Shown here: piece by piece, positions 1 through 11,234 of the stretch | Layout: every line of letters begins with the position of its first letter | Numbering within the stretch: position 1 is the stretch's first letter | DNA from: Aspidapion aeneum | Lineage: Eukaryota; Arthropoda; Insecta; Coleoptera; Brentidae | Length of the DNA stretch: 64,000 bases | NCBI GenBank assembly: GCA_963576565.1 | Contig: OY755042.1 | Location: 3,586,112-3,650,111 of the forward strand | Direction: 5' to 3' | Program-made: the position numbers and the translations under genes | Notes under the pieces: model-generated | What the model was told of the DNA's origin: nothing | Seen by the model: only the letters and a program-made list of their open reading frames with translations | Databases searched by the model: none

Positions 1-5
1 ACTTT

Positions 6-144
6 TAGCTCACACATATACTATACTATAGTAGTGTGAGCTATGGTGATCCTAATTTTTTCGAGAAAAAAAAAGTTGCTCCGATTTCAAAAATTTTTAT
101 ATATCTTTGCGTTTCAGATGATTTTGAAACTTTTTTGTTGCGCC

Positions 145-186
<42 letters not shown>

Positions 187-187
187 A

Positions 188-226
<39 letters not shown>

Positions 227-752
227 GTGTCTGTATGTCTGTCTGTAACGACCAACGCGCATAACTCAAAAACCGCTTGGTCGATTTTAATGAAATTTGG
301 TACCTAGGCTGGGTCTTGGGTCGAGATGGTCCCATTTAAAAATGAAGAAAATCCACCGAACACAAACCAAATAAAAGGGTGGGGGAAGATTTCAAAAATT
401 AGAGTTTATGTGAAAATATGGCATGTGTGATATCAAACGAAAGGTAATTGAGTCTGCAGTTAAACAAAATACATTTTAATTTATTTTAAAAAAAAGGGTG
501 GGGGTATATTTTAAAAATTAGAGTTTAAGTGAAAATATGGCGTGTGTGATATCAAACGAAAGGTAATTGAGTCCGGAGTTTAACAAGATTAAGATTAATA
601 AGTAGATTTCAAAAATTTGAGTTTAAGTTAAAACATGGCTTGTGTGGCATCAAACAAAAGGTAATTTAGTCTGGAGTTGAATAAAATATATTTCAGTTTT
701 TAGTTATATTAGCTCACACGTACACTATAACTATAGTACCTAGTGTGAGCTA
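6..752 (+). mobile_element. Hairpin-ended repeat element A, copy 1
   Basis: This non-coding element recurs at 2758-3236 and, inverted, at 47749-48454. Each end is its own hairpin: TAGCTCACAC at 6-15 pairs with GTGTGAGCTA at 34-43, and the same pair occurs at 710-719 and 743-752. Inside lie a CTGT microsatellite and then two or three similar blocks each containing GATATCAAACGAAAGG. A tail containing GGCAGAGTATTTT (about 753-780) follows all three copies. The plan (microsatellite plus internal direct repeats) resembles DINE/MINE-type non-autonomous elements, but no Helitron termini could be assigned, so the class is open. Confidence 0.75.
145..247. repeat. (CTGT)n microsatellite
   Basis: About 25 near-perfect CTGT units with a few CTGTATGT variants. 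It sits at the same internal place in element A, where copies 2 and 3 have far fewer units. The apparent SVCL-repeat reading frames across it are by-products of the repeat. Confidence 0.95.
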
Positions 753-788
753 AGGGGCCCATATATTGGCAGAGTATTTTTTTTGTAA

Positions 789-1004
789 CCAACAGAAACA
801 ACTACTCCGAGGGAAAATACCCCTACCGGCATTGAATTATACTGATGGCTTGATGCTTTCATTGGGAATTTGTTAAAACTGTCTGGTTTTCACTATCGTG
901 GATTGGCATGGATCACTTGTTCCTGACTATCAGGGCGTGTTCCAGACGGGGATCACTCGTATCCCTGTGATCGACGTTGGAGATAGTGAAAACCAGACAG
1001 TTTT
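789..1004. repeat. Rearranged copy of the hammerhead repeat (see 20857-21169)
   Basis: Positions 789-897 match 21050-21150 in the same orientation. Positions 898-1004 match the other half of the same unit but inverted. This gives perfect 23-bp arms at 875-897 and 982-1004. The inverted half begins with GTGGATTGG at 898, which is the sequence directly 3' of the predicted hammerhead cleavage site in the intact unit. Confidence 0.7.
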
Positions 1005-1015
1005 AATTAGTAGAC

Positions 1016-1342
1016 TTGTTATGGTAACGTAAAAACATTCAACTTAAACTCAAATTTGGAACAAAACGTAGAGCGCTTAACGTGCAGTTTTACGTAAAAA
1101 TACGTAGCACAACTTAAACTATCTAGTAACGATTATTTAACCGTGATTCGATTGTTTTGGTGGATGTGTAATTGAAAACGGATTCTAATATATCTATATA
1201 TATATAAATATATATGCATTATTTAAATATTGATACGGATTTAATACGGTAATACGGTAATGCATCTATAGATATAGTTTTAAGTTATTTATGTATTATT
1301 TAGCTTTCAAAATGTTTGTATATAAGTTTTTTTATCAATCAG
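1016..1342. other. No gene seen; AT-rich
   Basis: Low-complexity TA runs occur around 1190-1220. No coding, RNA or repeat structure could be recognised. Confidence 0.6.
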
Positions 1343-1612
1343 CAGTGGCGCACCCAGGAATGTGTCTTGGGGGGGGGGGTCCGACAGCTACGAAGCGCGC
1401 TCTCAAAAAACACTTGCGACCAAAAAAAAAAAAGGTCATTATGTCTTTTTGCAACTGCGCCACTGCTTGGGGTTGGGGGGGCCCGAAGCCTCCTGATGTC
1501 AAATTTTAAGGTATTTTTCATGTTTTATCATCAAATATGTAGAAAATATATTAAAAAATCTAAGGCTTGGGGGGGGGGCCGGGCCCCGGCCCCCCCCCTG
1601 GGTGCGCCCATG
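1343..1612. mobile_element. hAT-type MITE with 8-bp target duplication
   Basis: The 270-bp element begins CAGTGGCGCACCCAGG and ends in the imperfect complement (TGGGTGCGCCCATG). The flanks are TCAATCAG (1335-1342) and TCAATCAT (1613-1620), an 8-bp duplication with one mismatch, which is typical of hAT insertions. The interior has long G and C runs. A second copy of the family, inverted, lies at 26460-26630. Confidence 0.75.
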
Positions 1613-2284
1613 TCAATCATAGATTATTTCTAATGTTTTTCGAACTTTAAACCACCCCTTAGGGGTGGTACTACAATTTCAGACTAGTTTTAACGGAAAT
1701 CCTACGACTGCACGGACTGAATTTCCAAAACATTACATTTCGTTACATATTTTTTATGTTTTTCTTGATTTCTAAAGTTAATTGAAATTATATGAGATAA
1801 AACCTACTGAGAAATGCTTCCTATCATATTGCACATTACGGTGAACCAAATCTTTGCAGTTATTTATCCTGTGAGTATTAACAAAATACACTTAAACTGG
1901 TCGGTATCAAGTCTATAGACTAGAAACGCCACTTGTTGAAATTACAAACATGTTTAACAAACAAAATGCCTCTTGATGAATGGAAAGTGTGTAACAAATT
2001 TCACAAAACTACCTAGAATATCACAGATAATAATGAAAATATTTAACACCCTGTATCTCAAAAGTGAAGACACATAAGACATAATTTTATTTCTCAGAAT
2101 TTACCCGAGAATTACCTCCTTCAATATTAGCATCTTATTCAATTACACTCTGTATATGTTTTAAAAAAATCCATTCGGAGATGTGGCTTGCAAGCAGATT
2201 TAAGGACATGGGAGAAATTGCAAGGTCAAAATATTGATGACCTTTTCATTAAAGTGTAAAAGAACTTAAAAATAAATGATAACA
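1613..2284. other. No gene seen
   Basis: AT-rich sequence with one short palindrome (ACCACCCCTTAGGGGTGG region, about 1651-1668). No reading frame or repeat family was recognised. Confidence 0.6.
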
Positions 2285-2757
2285 AAAACATTTCATGTAA
2301 AAAAAAGCCAAGTACGCGAAAATGGCATTCCGTAAAAAGAATTGAGATAAAAGTAAATTGCTCCAATACAAATTTCAAAATAAAAGGTTCTTACTAGTTT
2401 GGAAATTTTTTTTAAGCTTTGCTATTACAGCCAAACTTCTTTATGTTCAATTTAGCACTGTGCCTAAGAGTCATTTACAGCCGTAATAGCCAAGTTTCGA
2501 AAAAAAATTCCCAACTAGTAAGAACCTTTTATTTTGAAATTTGTATTGGAGAACTTGGCTTTACTTTTATCTCATTTCTTTTTACGGAATGCCATTTTCG
2601 CGTACTTGGCTTTTTTTACATGAAATGTTTTTGTTATGATTTCACTTCTTTTTTAAAGGAATTGGATAATATTTAATTTTTAAAGTAGTAAAATATGCGG
2701 AATATTTTTCAAAACTTTTGAAATGCCTTACTTAAAATTTTGAGGTTTTTTCATTTT
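2285..2757. mobile_element. Foldback-family fragment
   Basis: Positions 2290-2420 are inverted against 2505-2640; both contain the ends shared by the large foldback elements at 29215-32290 and 54848-57835 (for example ACTAGTTTGGAAAT and TTTACATGAAATGTTTTTG). The interior breaks off where element A copy 2 is inserted at 2758. Confidence 0.7.
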
Positions 2758-3236
2758 TAGCTCACACATATACTATACTATAGTAGTGAGCTATGGTGAT
2801 CCTAATTTTTTCGAGAAAAAAAAAGTTGCTCCGATTTCAAAATTTTTTATATATCTTTGCGTTTCAGATGATTTTGAAACTTTTTTGTTGCTGTCTGTCT
2901 GTCTGTATGTCTGTCTGTAACGACCAACGCGCATAACTCAAAAACCGCTTGGCTGATTTTAATAAAATTTGGTACCTAGGCTGGGTCTTGGGTCGAGATG
3001 GTCCCATTTAAAAATGAACAAAATCCACCGAACACAAACCAAATAAAAGGGTGGGGGTAGATTTCAAAAATTAGAGTTTATGTGAAAATATGGCGTGTGT
3101 GATATCAAACGAAAGGTAATTTAGTCTGGAGTTGAATAAAATATATTTCAGTTTTTAGTTATATTAGCTCACACGTACACTATAACTACAGTACCTAGTA
3201 TGAGCTTAGGGGCCCATATATTGGCAGAGTATTTTT
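2758..3236 (+). mobile_element. Hairpin-ended repeat element A, copy 2
   Basis: Same order of parts as copy 1: end hairpin, short CTGT tract, GATATCAAACGAAAGG block, right hairpin, and the tail ending GGCAGAGTATTTT. It has lost one or two internal blocks and most of the microsatellite. It is inserted into foldback sequence. Confidence 0.75.
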
Positions 3237-3544
3237 CAAGTTATCTTATGATTTATAGTATAATCAAAATTTTATATATGCAACAGACCATAAATTGGAG
3301 CGCATAGACATAGAGCCAAAATTGTAGTAATGTATTTTAGTCATAAATTTTTCTGTTACGGACGGGCGCAACGATAAAAAGAGCCAAAAGTTGACTAACT
3401 TGTAATAGTTACAAATGAGCGTGGGAAATTGTACATTATATTGGACGGACGGACGACTTTATTAATACGGTTTTTTGGCAAAAAACACTCGGGTCGGTTT
3501 TAGCCAAATACCTAAGGTGTCGCTGAACCAATTTTAAGTCAGGG
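3237..3544. other. No gene seen
   Basis: AT-rich, with a short GGACGGACGGAC run near 3444. Nothing else was recognised. Confidence 0.55.
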
Positions 3545-3924
3545 TAGAAACACCAAAAACAATTTGCAGGGAAGCTTTCTTAGAACACAAAAACATAATT
3601 TTCAAAATCGCAGCTTTTTTCGAGTTCGTTTGATTTTTCCAAAAATTTTTAAATATAATTTTATGATTTTAAATTACATAATTTATTTTCATCGTAAACA
3701 AATAAAAGTGGATTCAAACTATTTTAAAAAAATGTAGAAATAACTCTCAGGACCGACAACTCCTTTTCCCCCTTTCCTCTCATTCCTAGCCTCCTTTTAA
3801 AGTAATTTTATGTTATTTTTTTTATTGTTTCCTTATCATAAAAATTACCACAAACTATACAGATAAGAAATAAGAAGTATAAATCAGCCAAAACCACATA
3901 AAACTTTTAGATCAAAGGCTACAA

Positions 3925-4703
3925 CAGTTCGAGTGACAATAACACTGTAATCGTGGGTGTGCTTTCGGGCTGTTCGGCCGTCGTCGTTGGAAATTCGTTC
4001 TCGACGTTTCGCCATCTCGAGTGGATGGCATCTTCAGGAGATGTTGACTGTTTGTCGGCTTCTCGAAGACTGGTGGTTAGTCTGTCGCGGGCGCAGGTTA
4101 TATACGCTATGGTGGACGGGGCGTATATCAGAGCTGGTCGGTGATTGGTCACATTCCCTTGATTCAATTAATGTTCTGTTAATTTTAAGAGTTTCTTCAG
4201 ATCTGTTGAAGTTCTGCTGGTGTTTATGAATTTCGATTGCTTCTCTATAGAGTCTTGGATAGTATGAAGAGGAGGCGCACAGAACTTGTGTGTCTTCGAA
4301 TTTTATTCGGTGGTCTTCATTCTTTAGTGTGTGATCTGCAACTGCGGATTTTTCCGTATGTCCGAGTCGACAGTTGGCTTTGTGTTCTTTGATTCTTGTG
4401 TTTACGGATCGTTTGGTTGTTCCGATGTAGACACTTCCACAGGTACAGGGAATGCGGTATACCCCCGAAGAACTTAGTGGGTTCCTTATATCCTTCGTAG
4501 ATCTGAGGTGGTTCTCGATCTTCTTAGATGGCTTGAAGATCGTTTTTATGTTGTGTTTTCCCAGAATACGTTCGATCCTATCTGTCACTCTAGGGATGTA
4601 GGGCAGAAAGGCTCTTGAAGTAACTTCGCGGCTGCTCAGTCCACCGCTACTGTTACTTCTAGTGCTCGGCTTTGGTCGTATACATTTATCTATGTCGCTT
4701 GTC
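3925..4703 (-). pseudogene. Penelope-like element fragment: GIY-YIG endonuclease end
   Basis: This is a 5'-truncated copy of the family seen complete to motif C at 16869-18110. Read on the minus strand, the frame is open from about 4703 down to the stop at 4034-4036. It covers the linker and the GIY-YIG endonuclease (GVYRIPCTCGSVYIG, then KRSVNTRIKEHK and the Glu in YREAIEIH). Compared with the other copy, it lacks a stretch of residues near the C-terminus after INRT. The reverse transcriptase domain is missing altogether, so it cannot move by itself. The hammerhead-like motif at 3997-4043 overlaps its stop codon. Confidence 0.85.
3997..4043 (-). ncRNA. Hammerhead-type ribozyme motif (Penelope, family 1)
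   Basis: On the minus strand the parts are in hammerhead order: TCTC, core CTGAAGA (4031-4037), one extra T, GCCATC / GATGGC stem II, GAAAC, GTC, then GAGA pairing back with TCTC. Stem III is reduced to AC/GT with no loop. This suits the small hammerhead variants known from Penelope elements that cleave as dimers. Cleavage is predicted between 4003 and 4002. Confidence 0.65.
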
Positions 4704-5462
4704 GAATTCCATAGACATAGTCGTCCTTTCTTTCTATTTTTCGCAATTAGTAGTAGGCGACATTATATATCGCTATTAATCTATACAGTGCACAGAATGT
4801 GGACCTAGACGTGTGTTGCTTATGACGTCTTAATGGTCAGAGCAGACCAACTCGACGCCCATTGCAGATTACGATTGTTCCTCTCTGTCTATAAAACATA
4901 CGGAAATCAAGCATGTAAAAGAACGGCAACGTTGTTGAAATTTTCGGTTTATTTGGGCTATAAGCCTGGAATTTAAAATAGGCACCGATTAATCGAGGGC
5001 CGCCATATTTGTTATGGTTCGTGGCATCATCAACGTATAAATGTTTTCTTTTTACGCTGTTGGCATGTCTTACCCCCCTCCCACATCAACTTTTTAAAAT
5101 TTTGAAATATAATCATATAATAGTGTAAGGAAACAAAACAAAAAAGAACATAAAATGACTTTATCCACAATATGCCTTATAGGGCTCAAAATTTGGTTTA
5201 AAGAAGGCTAGGGATGAGAGGAAAGGTTGAAGAGGTATTGTCGTACCTGAGAATTATTACAACATATTTTTTAAATAGTTTGAATCCACTTTTATTTGTT
5301 TACGATGGAAAAAAATTATGTAATTTAAAATCATAAAATTAAATTTATAAATCTTCGGAAAATCAAAGAAACTCGAATAAAAGGATGTGCTGCGATTTTG
5401 AAAATTATGTTTTTGTGTTCTGTGAAAGCTTCCCTACAAAACCACATTTTTAGTTTTTGGGG

Positions 5463-7185
5463 AAACCGTGTTTTTACACCGTGTAAGGGTCAAAATCATG
5501 GAGGTGAAGAATTTTCTTAGTCAAAGCTGTAGTAAATTACAGTTTTCTCATTATTTTTAGATTGTTATACTTAAAACTCATCTCCACATTTCACAATCAT
5601 TTTATTTAAATAAGTTCCTGATTTAATTTTGTTCTCTTACACCCGAAAAATCATTTGGGGAACGCTTCCATAACTCAATAAGGGAAGTTCGAATAGGCAC
5701 GAAATATATTAAAATCAATTAAATTTAACAATCTATATTTTTAACTCTAATTACTAATTAGAATCAGTAAGTTTTATAAATTCCCACTTGGCTTACAATA
5801 AATTTTAAGTGCCGCTAATTTTACTAACAAACCAGACGTCCATCATTTCGGGAACAGATACATAAAATATTAAAATGTTTTTTATTGAAAGTGTCAAATT
5901 GTGCTGAACTGGTTGTCAACACTGTGTTAATTGTTTGTATTAAATATTAAATTAAAGCGGTAACCAAATTTTATTTTGATATATAAGTAGCGTACATCAA
6001 TTCAGCATCATTTGGGGAATGCTGTTGTAGAATGTGTTTAGATTAAAACTATATATTTTTCTCATTGTTATAATAAAAAATCAAGGCGGTGTTATACCAA
6101 CCTCAAAAATATTTTGTTTTTAACACAAAAAATCAAAGATAATAATGTCGGACACGTCATTTTGGGAACGGTCTTTTCAGGAACGTTCTCATTTATGACG
6201 AACGGAAATAAGCCTTATTTTATCACAAGGGTTTATTTAACATTACTTGTAAGCTTGTGACAAATATGGGAATTCAATTTTGGCAAACTTTTACATATCG
6301 GATCAACTTCTAAAAAAATATATATAACAGTATATTCATACTCGAGACACGAGTTAATTTATTAAAATATCATAAAATTTTTGAGAGATTTTTCAAATTT
6401 TGAAAAGTTTAAAAATATTTGAAATGTATTTGTTAAATTTTGATAATTAATATTTTTCTCATTTTTGATTATTTTAATATTTTGTTAAAATTTTAAATCA
6501 GGATTTTTTTTGAAATTTTGAAAATTAAAATTTTTAGTTATACTTTTTGAAAATGTATTTTTTTTAATTTTTGAAAACTTAATTTTTTTTAGAATTTTAG
6601 AAATGTTTATATATATTATGAATAAAGGGTAATTTAATTTAGATTTAGATTACTTTAATAAAAGTGTAAAATAATCACTTTCATTATTTTAAGCACAAAA
6701 TAGTCATTTAGGGAACTCTAATAAACGTACTGTTTAAAATATATAAATATTGAAATAATGTGCCATTAAACCCAAATATATAAATAAATAAAATAAATAA
6801 TACGAAACTTTGAAACTTAAAAATATTTTAAGGTTTTGTTTGTAGACAAAAATAAAGTGTTTTTAAAAATTAGCAACAAAAATTTACGTTACTGCATCTA
6901 CATAAAAAATCTACTATAGCTTGCTTGCTATTCAAGGTGTTTCACAAACATGGAAACAGGCCTTTTTGGGAATTTAAGTGCGATTTTGGAAACTCTTACC
7001 TTTACAGTCGTTTTAAAATTTCAAAAATCTAGTAGTTAGCTTTCGAGATATTTAAATTTGAATTTAACATGGAACCAACTTCAAACCGGTTTTTTTTTAA
7101 ATTAATTATTCCAACAATTTAAAATGAACCCCGACACATGTCGATTTTCTTAGTGTTAGTAGTGCAATTCCTAGATATTACACCC
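5463..7185. other. No gene seen; AT-rich, with a dispersed short motif
   Basis: No coding frame was recognised. The sequence TCATTTNGGGAAC or a close variant appears five times, near 5651, 5843, 6009, 6155 and 6703, embedded in very AT-rich sequence. The spacing is irregular. Confidence 0.5.
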
Positions 7186-7839
7186 CCTTCGAAGGGCGGC
7201 GGATAAAAGGTCAAAAGTACAAAAGGTCGAAAAAATAATGTCGAAAATACAAAAGGTCGAAAGTACAAAAGGTCGAAAGTACAAAAGGTCAAAAAACAAA
7301 AGGTCGAAAATACAAAAGGTCGAAAATACAAAAGGTCGAAAACACAAAAGGTCGAAAATACAAAAGGTCGAAAGTACAAAAGGTCGAAAGTACAAAAGGT
7401 CGAAAGTACAAAAGGTTGAAAGTACAAAACGTCGAAAGCATGAAAATAAAAGATTGAAACCTAACCAAGTCCAATTGCCCTGCCCAGCCGAGGTTGTCCA
7501 GAGGTCAAGGATAGTTCATAGTTAACCCGGTTAGGTTACTAACCCAACCAGGTTAAGTTTGTTTACAAAAAAAAACTACCCTGATTTCGTCAGGAAAGTT
7601 TTTTTTTTGATATACTAACCTAACCGGGTCAGGTTGGGATAGTAACCTAACCTATCCTCGGCCCCGGGTCCACCTCGACTGGACAGGTCAATTCGACTTG
7701 ATACGGTAAATTGGTATTTTTAATATTTTGTATTGTAGATTTTTCTTGACCTTTTGTACTTTCGACCTTGTACTTTCGACCTTTTGTTTTTCGACCTTTT
7801 GTACTTTCGATCTTTTATCCGCCGCCCCTCTTCGAAGGG
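7186..7839. mobile_element. Foldback repeat with 16-bp minisatellite arms
   Basis: The ends are inverted copies: CTTCGAAGGGCGGCGGATAA near 7188-7206 and its complement near 7815-7839. Both arms continue into AAAAGGTCGAAAGTAC-type repeats, about 14 units on the left and 4 on the right in reverse. The centre carries inverted CCTAACCNGG segments (7520-7560 and 7615-7655). No transposase was seen. Confidence 0.7.
7206..7440. repeat. 16-bp minisatellite (AAAAGGTCGAAARTAC)n
   Basis: About 14 tandem units, with the variants GAAAGTAC, GAAAATAC and GAAAACAC. The lysine/arginine-rich and phenylalanine-rich frames on the two strands come from the repeat and are not genes. Confidence 0.9.
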
Positions 7840-8322
7840 TAAAACTTAACTGGATTTAAGTTTTCCTTCCACAAAACCTATAAAACAGTTTTTTTATGAA
7901 TTACTCCAACATTTTAAAAGAATTTTGATGGTGAATTTTTGATTAAAATACAACCCCTTCGAGGGGTTTTATTTATCCCAAATTTTTAAGAAGGGAACTG
8001 GGTCAAATAATTCTAAGTTTTGAAGGCACAAAGTATAACATTAAATTCAAATAACTAGGCAAGCGATTTAAATACTTAGATTTTAATTAAGCGCCAAATT
8101 TTTCATTTTGATGACAAAATTATCTTACTGCCAACAAGATTTGGACGCCAAACGATATTATGTTTATATATTAGAATCAAGTTTACATTGTAGTTATCTA
8201 CAGTTCAAAATCAAACTAAATAAATTAAACACCTTCATCCAGATAGTCTTAAAGTCAATCTGAGTTTTTCCCACCCTAGACCCTTGTTTCTCCGCACCCA
8301 AATTAGCCGTAAACTCCGCCTT
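7840..8322. other. No gene seen
   Basis: AT-rich; a short inverted AACCCCTTCGAGGGGTT (about 7953-7969) is the only structure noticed. Confidence 0.55.
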
Positions 8323-8330
8323 GTTCTGTG

Positions 8331-8395
8331 TAGAGGCCCTCGATACATTTGACACTTGTGTGTAAAACAAGTGTCAAATGTATCGAGGGCCTCTA
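8331..8395. mobile_element. 65-bp hairpin MITE with perfect 8-bp target duplication
   Basis: The whole element is two perfect 28-bp arms (TAGAGGCCCTCG... and ...CGAGGGCCTCTA) around a 9-base loop. It is flanked by GTTCTGTG at 8323-8330 and 8396-8403. The 8-bp duplication points to the hAT superfamily. It is small enough to transcribe into a single microRNA-precursor-like hairpin. Confidence 0.85.
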
Positions 8396-8403
8396 GTTCT
8401 GTG

Positions 8404-8649
8404 TAAATCAGCTGTTCGTTTTCGTATTTTTACCGGGATGCGTCAGATGAGCTGAATTTGAGATATGTTGAAGGCCAAACCTCGCTGATATTTTTTCCAA
8501 AAAAAATGGGGGGGTCATAGTTTTGTTTTCGAGCTATACTTATTTAAATGCGCGCCACTGAAATATCGAAAAATATGACCTTTTGTAGTTTTTTTGTAAT
8601 AACTTATCGCCACATAAAAGTAAAAAACTGATAATAGTCTTATTTTATT
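8404..8649 (+). repeat. Repeat family X, copy a (left part)
   Basis: It contains ACCGGGATGCGTCAGATGA and TTTTCGAGCTATACTTATTT, which recur at 10908-11110 and, in related form, at 12520-12722 and 13130-13320. It is interrupted at 8650 by an inserted element and resumes at 10148-10240. Confidence 0.65.
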
Positions 8650-8657
8650 GACAAAAC

Positions 8658-10139
8658 CATCAAGGTAGAATAAAGGGGAGCCGCTCCAAGCATTTGTATA
8701 ATGCGACAGAAAATGGGACCCTAGGCGTGGCTTGGAGTCGTACCAATATGTCTGCTTAACAGGGCTGCACTCAATACATTTGTTTATATTTCTTTTTAAT
8801 ACAAGATGACAGCTTCTTCTCTGCAAGGGATATCAAGAAGGGTAATACTTAGGTTTGTGAAAAATTGATGTTTATTGATTTAGGGATGAAAATTATGAAT
8901 TTATGATAAGATAAATTTTTACTTTTAATAAAAAATTATGTTTATAAAAGTACCAATAATATTAACTCATTAATAGTCACTTTCCTAATCAAAATGTGCC
9001 GTATAAAATTTTATTTTGCCGCGGTAATATTTGGTTTTGAAAAGTAACAGCGACTTCTATCATTGTAAATCATTATAAAATCGATACTCCGGGGCCATGG
9101 CGTTTTTTGTGGGCTTTTTGATGAAGATTTTACAAACCTTGTTTGAGTTGATTACTAATGATCCCATCAACACTGCCTGACCTGTTAACAGACCCAAAAT
9201 TATCTTAATCAAAAAGTAAGGTTAGGTGCCAATTTTTTTTTAATTCTGAACCAGTGGCGTGTCGTATAGGGGGCCAGGGGAGGGGCGAACGATTTTATTT
9301 CATAAATTAGTAGTTCATACAATTACCCACAGGTCGGCTATGTATAAAAAATTTCGAAGCTGTTTCGAGGCCACGAAAAATTTTTGTAATTTACAATGAA
9401 AAAACTTAATTGACTTATACACTGCGCTGTCAGCGAATTTGCACCAAACGGTTGCGATTTACTGCTTCCTAATTTTACATGCCCCCCGGTTCCTAGGGGC
9501 CGTAAGTGCCTCATATGATTCTGATCCGCCAGCCTTGTGTTTCTTGGTTGGGTATCTTTAGAGCAGTGGTTCCCAAATCAGGGGGCGCCGACCAATATTG
9601 GTGGGGGAGGAAGGCACGGGAGTCCTGATGTAATTTATTAGTTTTAATAAAATTTGTTTTATTGTAGTAAAAATACAGTTTGTTCCTATATTCGTGGACA
9701 GGCCGGCGCAACCAATTCGTTAATTCAAAAAGGGGGGGGGGGGCAGCGCCAAAGAAAAAAGTTTGGTTATAGAGTAGGGTAGAATGTGTATCGGTTGTAA
9801 GCTTTAGTTAAGCTAGAGAACTATTTTTCAAAATTTTTGTTCCATAAAAACAAGTACGGTTCTGTTTATTGTTTATACTCACCTCTGAACTGTTATTCCT
9901 TTTGATATCTTCTAATCTACACTGCTTCTGCTACCATAACAACGTAAAGCACAAAACACAATGTTCGTTTTCAAAAAAACTAGCAAAAATGCCACTCGAA
10001 TCTTTAAGAAAACGTAATTTAAATGAAAATAAAGCTCGATCGATCTGATCGATCGCGATGACAGAAGTGTCTAAACAATATGGCCGAAGGGGGTACATGT
10101 AAATTACGTCATGTCAGCTCCCTTTATTCTACCTCGATG
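8658..10139. mobile_element. hAT-like non-autonomous element, 1.48 kb
   Basis: The terminal inverted repeats are CATCAAGGTAGAATAAAGGG and its near-perfect complement ending at 10139. The flanks GACAAAAC at 8650-8657 and 10140-10147 are an exact 8-bp duplication. Family X copy b (10908-11110) shows an uninterrupted version of the target. The interior holds relics of other insertions, such as CAGTGGCGTGTCG near 9252 and CAGTGGTTCCCAAAT near 9564, and no transposase frame. Confidence 0.85.
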
Positions 10140-10147
10140 GACAAAAC

Positions 10148-10240
10148 AGTCCTTTTAGGAATTTGATCAATTTTTGTCATATAGTTTGCGTCACATACCT
10201 ACAGAGTGGCTCAAAATTATTATAAAAAAATACAGGAAAA
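10148..10240 (+). repeat. Repeat family X, copy a (right part)
   Basis: Continues the family interrupted at 8650; it aligns with the part of copy b around 11040-11110 (CGTCAYATA-CTACARAG). Confidence 0.55.
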
Positions 10241-10907
10241 ATACCTAAGATTTATTAAATATAATGAAAGGAAACTGAAATGCATGGTAAAAATTAACTT
10301 CACTTGTTTTCATGTATGTTTGCATAATGGCTTATGTGATAAACTTACATTTTACAAAAAAAAAAACGTAATTCAATGCATGACATGTTTCCTAATTGTC
10401 TACGGAATAGTGTGTTTACCGGGATGCGTATTTACGTTTCCGTGCTGATTTCACGGCAGCGCTGTTTTGAAATAGACACGGAAATGTTGCAACATATTTG
10501 GTTACAAATGCGTGTTGATTTTAAGGCGCCGAGGCTCGAACAAGGCACGGATTTGTATTGAATTACGCAGCGCAGGGGTTTACTTATCAGTGCACATTTG
10601 AAACTTAAATTGGATTCACGTTGTTTATTAGTTTGATTTTGAGGTTATATGTTTGTTAATATGAAAATTATGGAGCAGTTTAAAAGTATTTGTACTAATA
10701 TTACTCAAGATTTTGAAATTCTTTGAAGTTTGAAGAACACTCTTAAATATAAATAAATAAAGTTCAGTGTTCATTGACTTACCCCGGTAACTACGACGAC
10801 AGATGTTGTTCTGTTATTAATAAATTTTAATGATTTAAATGATTTTCACTTGATTTCTAACCACATGAAAATAGAAAGTTTCAAAAACCTAACCAAACGA
10901 AAGCTTT
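10241..10907. other. No gene seen; family X end-like sequence
   Basis: GTGTTTACCGGGATGCGTA near 10408 matches the outer end of family X. The short reading frames here have no recognisable domains. Confidence 0.5.
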
Positions 10908-11110
10908 TCGAGTTATAATTATTTAAATTCGCGCCACTGAAAAATAGAAAAATGTAAGTTTTTGTAGTTTTTTTGCTATAACTTCTCGTCAAATAGAAAT
11001 AGAAAAACCAATATTAATTTTATTTACTTGAAAAAAAGAGACTTTTTAAGTACCTATCTTCTCAATTTTTTTATAGTTTTCGTCATATATCTACAAAGGG
11101 GCTTAAAATA
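10908..11110 (+). repeat. Repeat family X, copy b
   Basis: Matches 8520-8649 joined to 10148-10240 without the 1.48-kb insertion, so it serves as a natural empty site. Confidence 0.65.
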
Positions 11111-11234
11111 TGAATACTAGAATTACAGTAATAACTGGGATTTTTAAATATACCTAAAGAGATGAAATTAAAAATACTTACTCAAAATAAATTAATTTGC
11201 TTCAATGTGAGTTGTTGTAACTATTATAAAGTAA

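Larger units (their letters stand above)
3545..5462. mobile_element. Long inverted-repeat element split by a Penelope fragment
   Basis: About 300 bp at 3545-3845 are inverted at 5118-5462; matching landmarks include AAAACATAATTTTCAAAATC and AATAAAAGTGGATTCAAACT. The arms flank a Penelope fragment (3925-4703) and about 400 bp without recognised content (4704-5117). The arms have diverged, so the insertion is old. The transposon class is not determined. Confidence 0.65.

Noticed and set aside
36..335. SVCL- and RQTD-repeat frames
   Set aside because: Translations of the CTGT microsatellite on both strands.
7119..7525. KGRKYKRSK-type and FRPFVFSTF-type frames
   Set aside because: Translations of the 16-bp minisatellite.
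7520..7660. CCTAACC/GGTTAGG segments as telomeric repeat
   Set aside because: Not tandem TTAGG arrays; they are arms of the local foldback.
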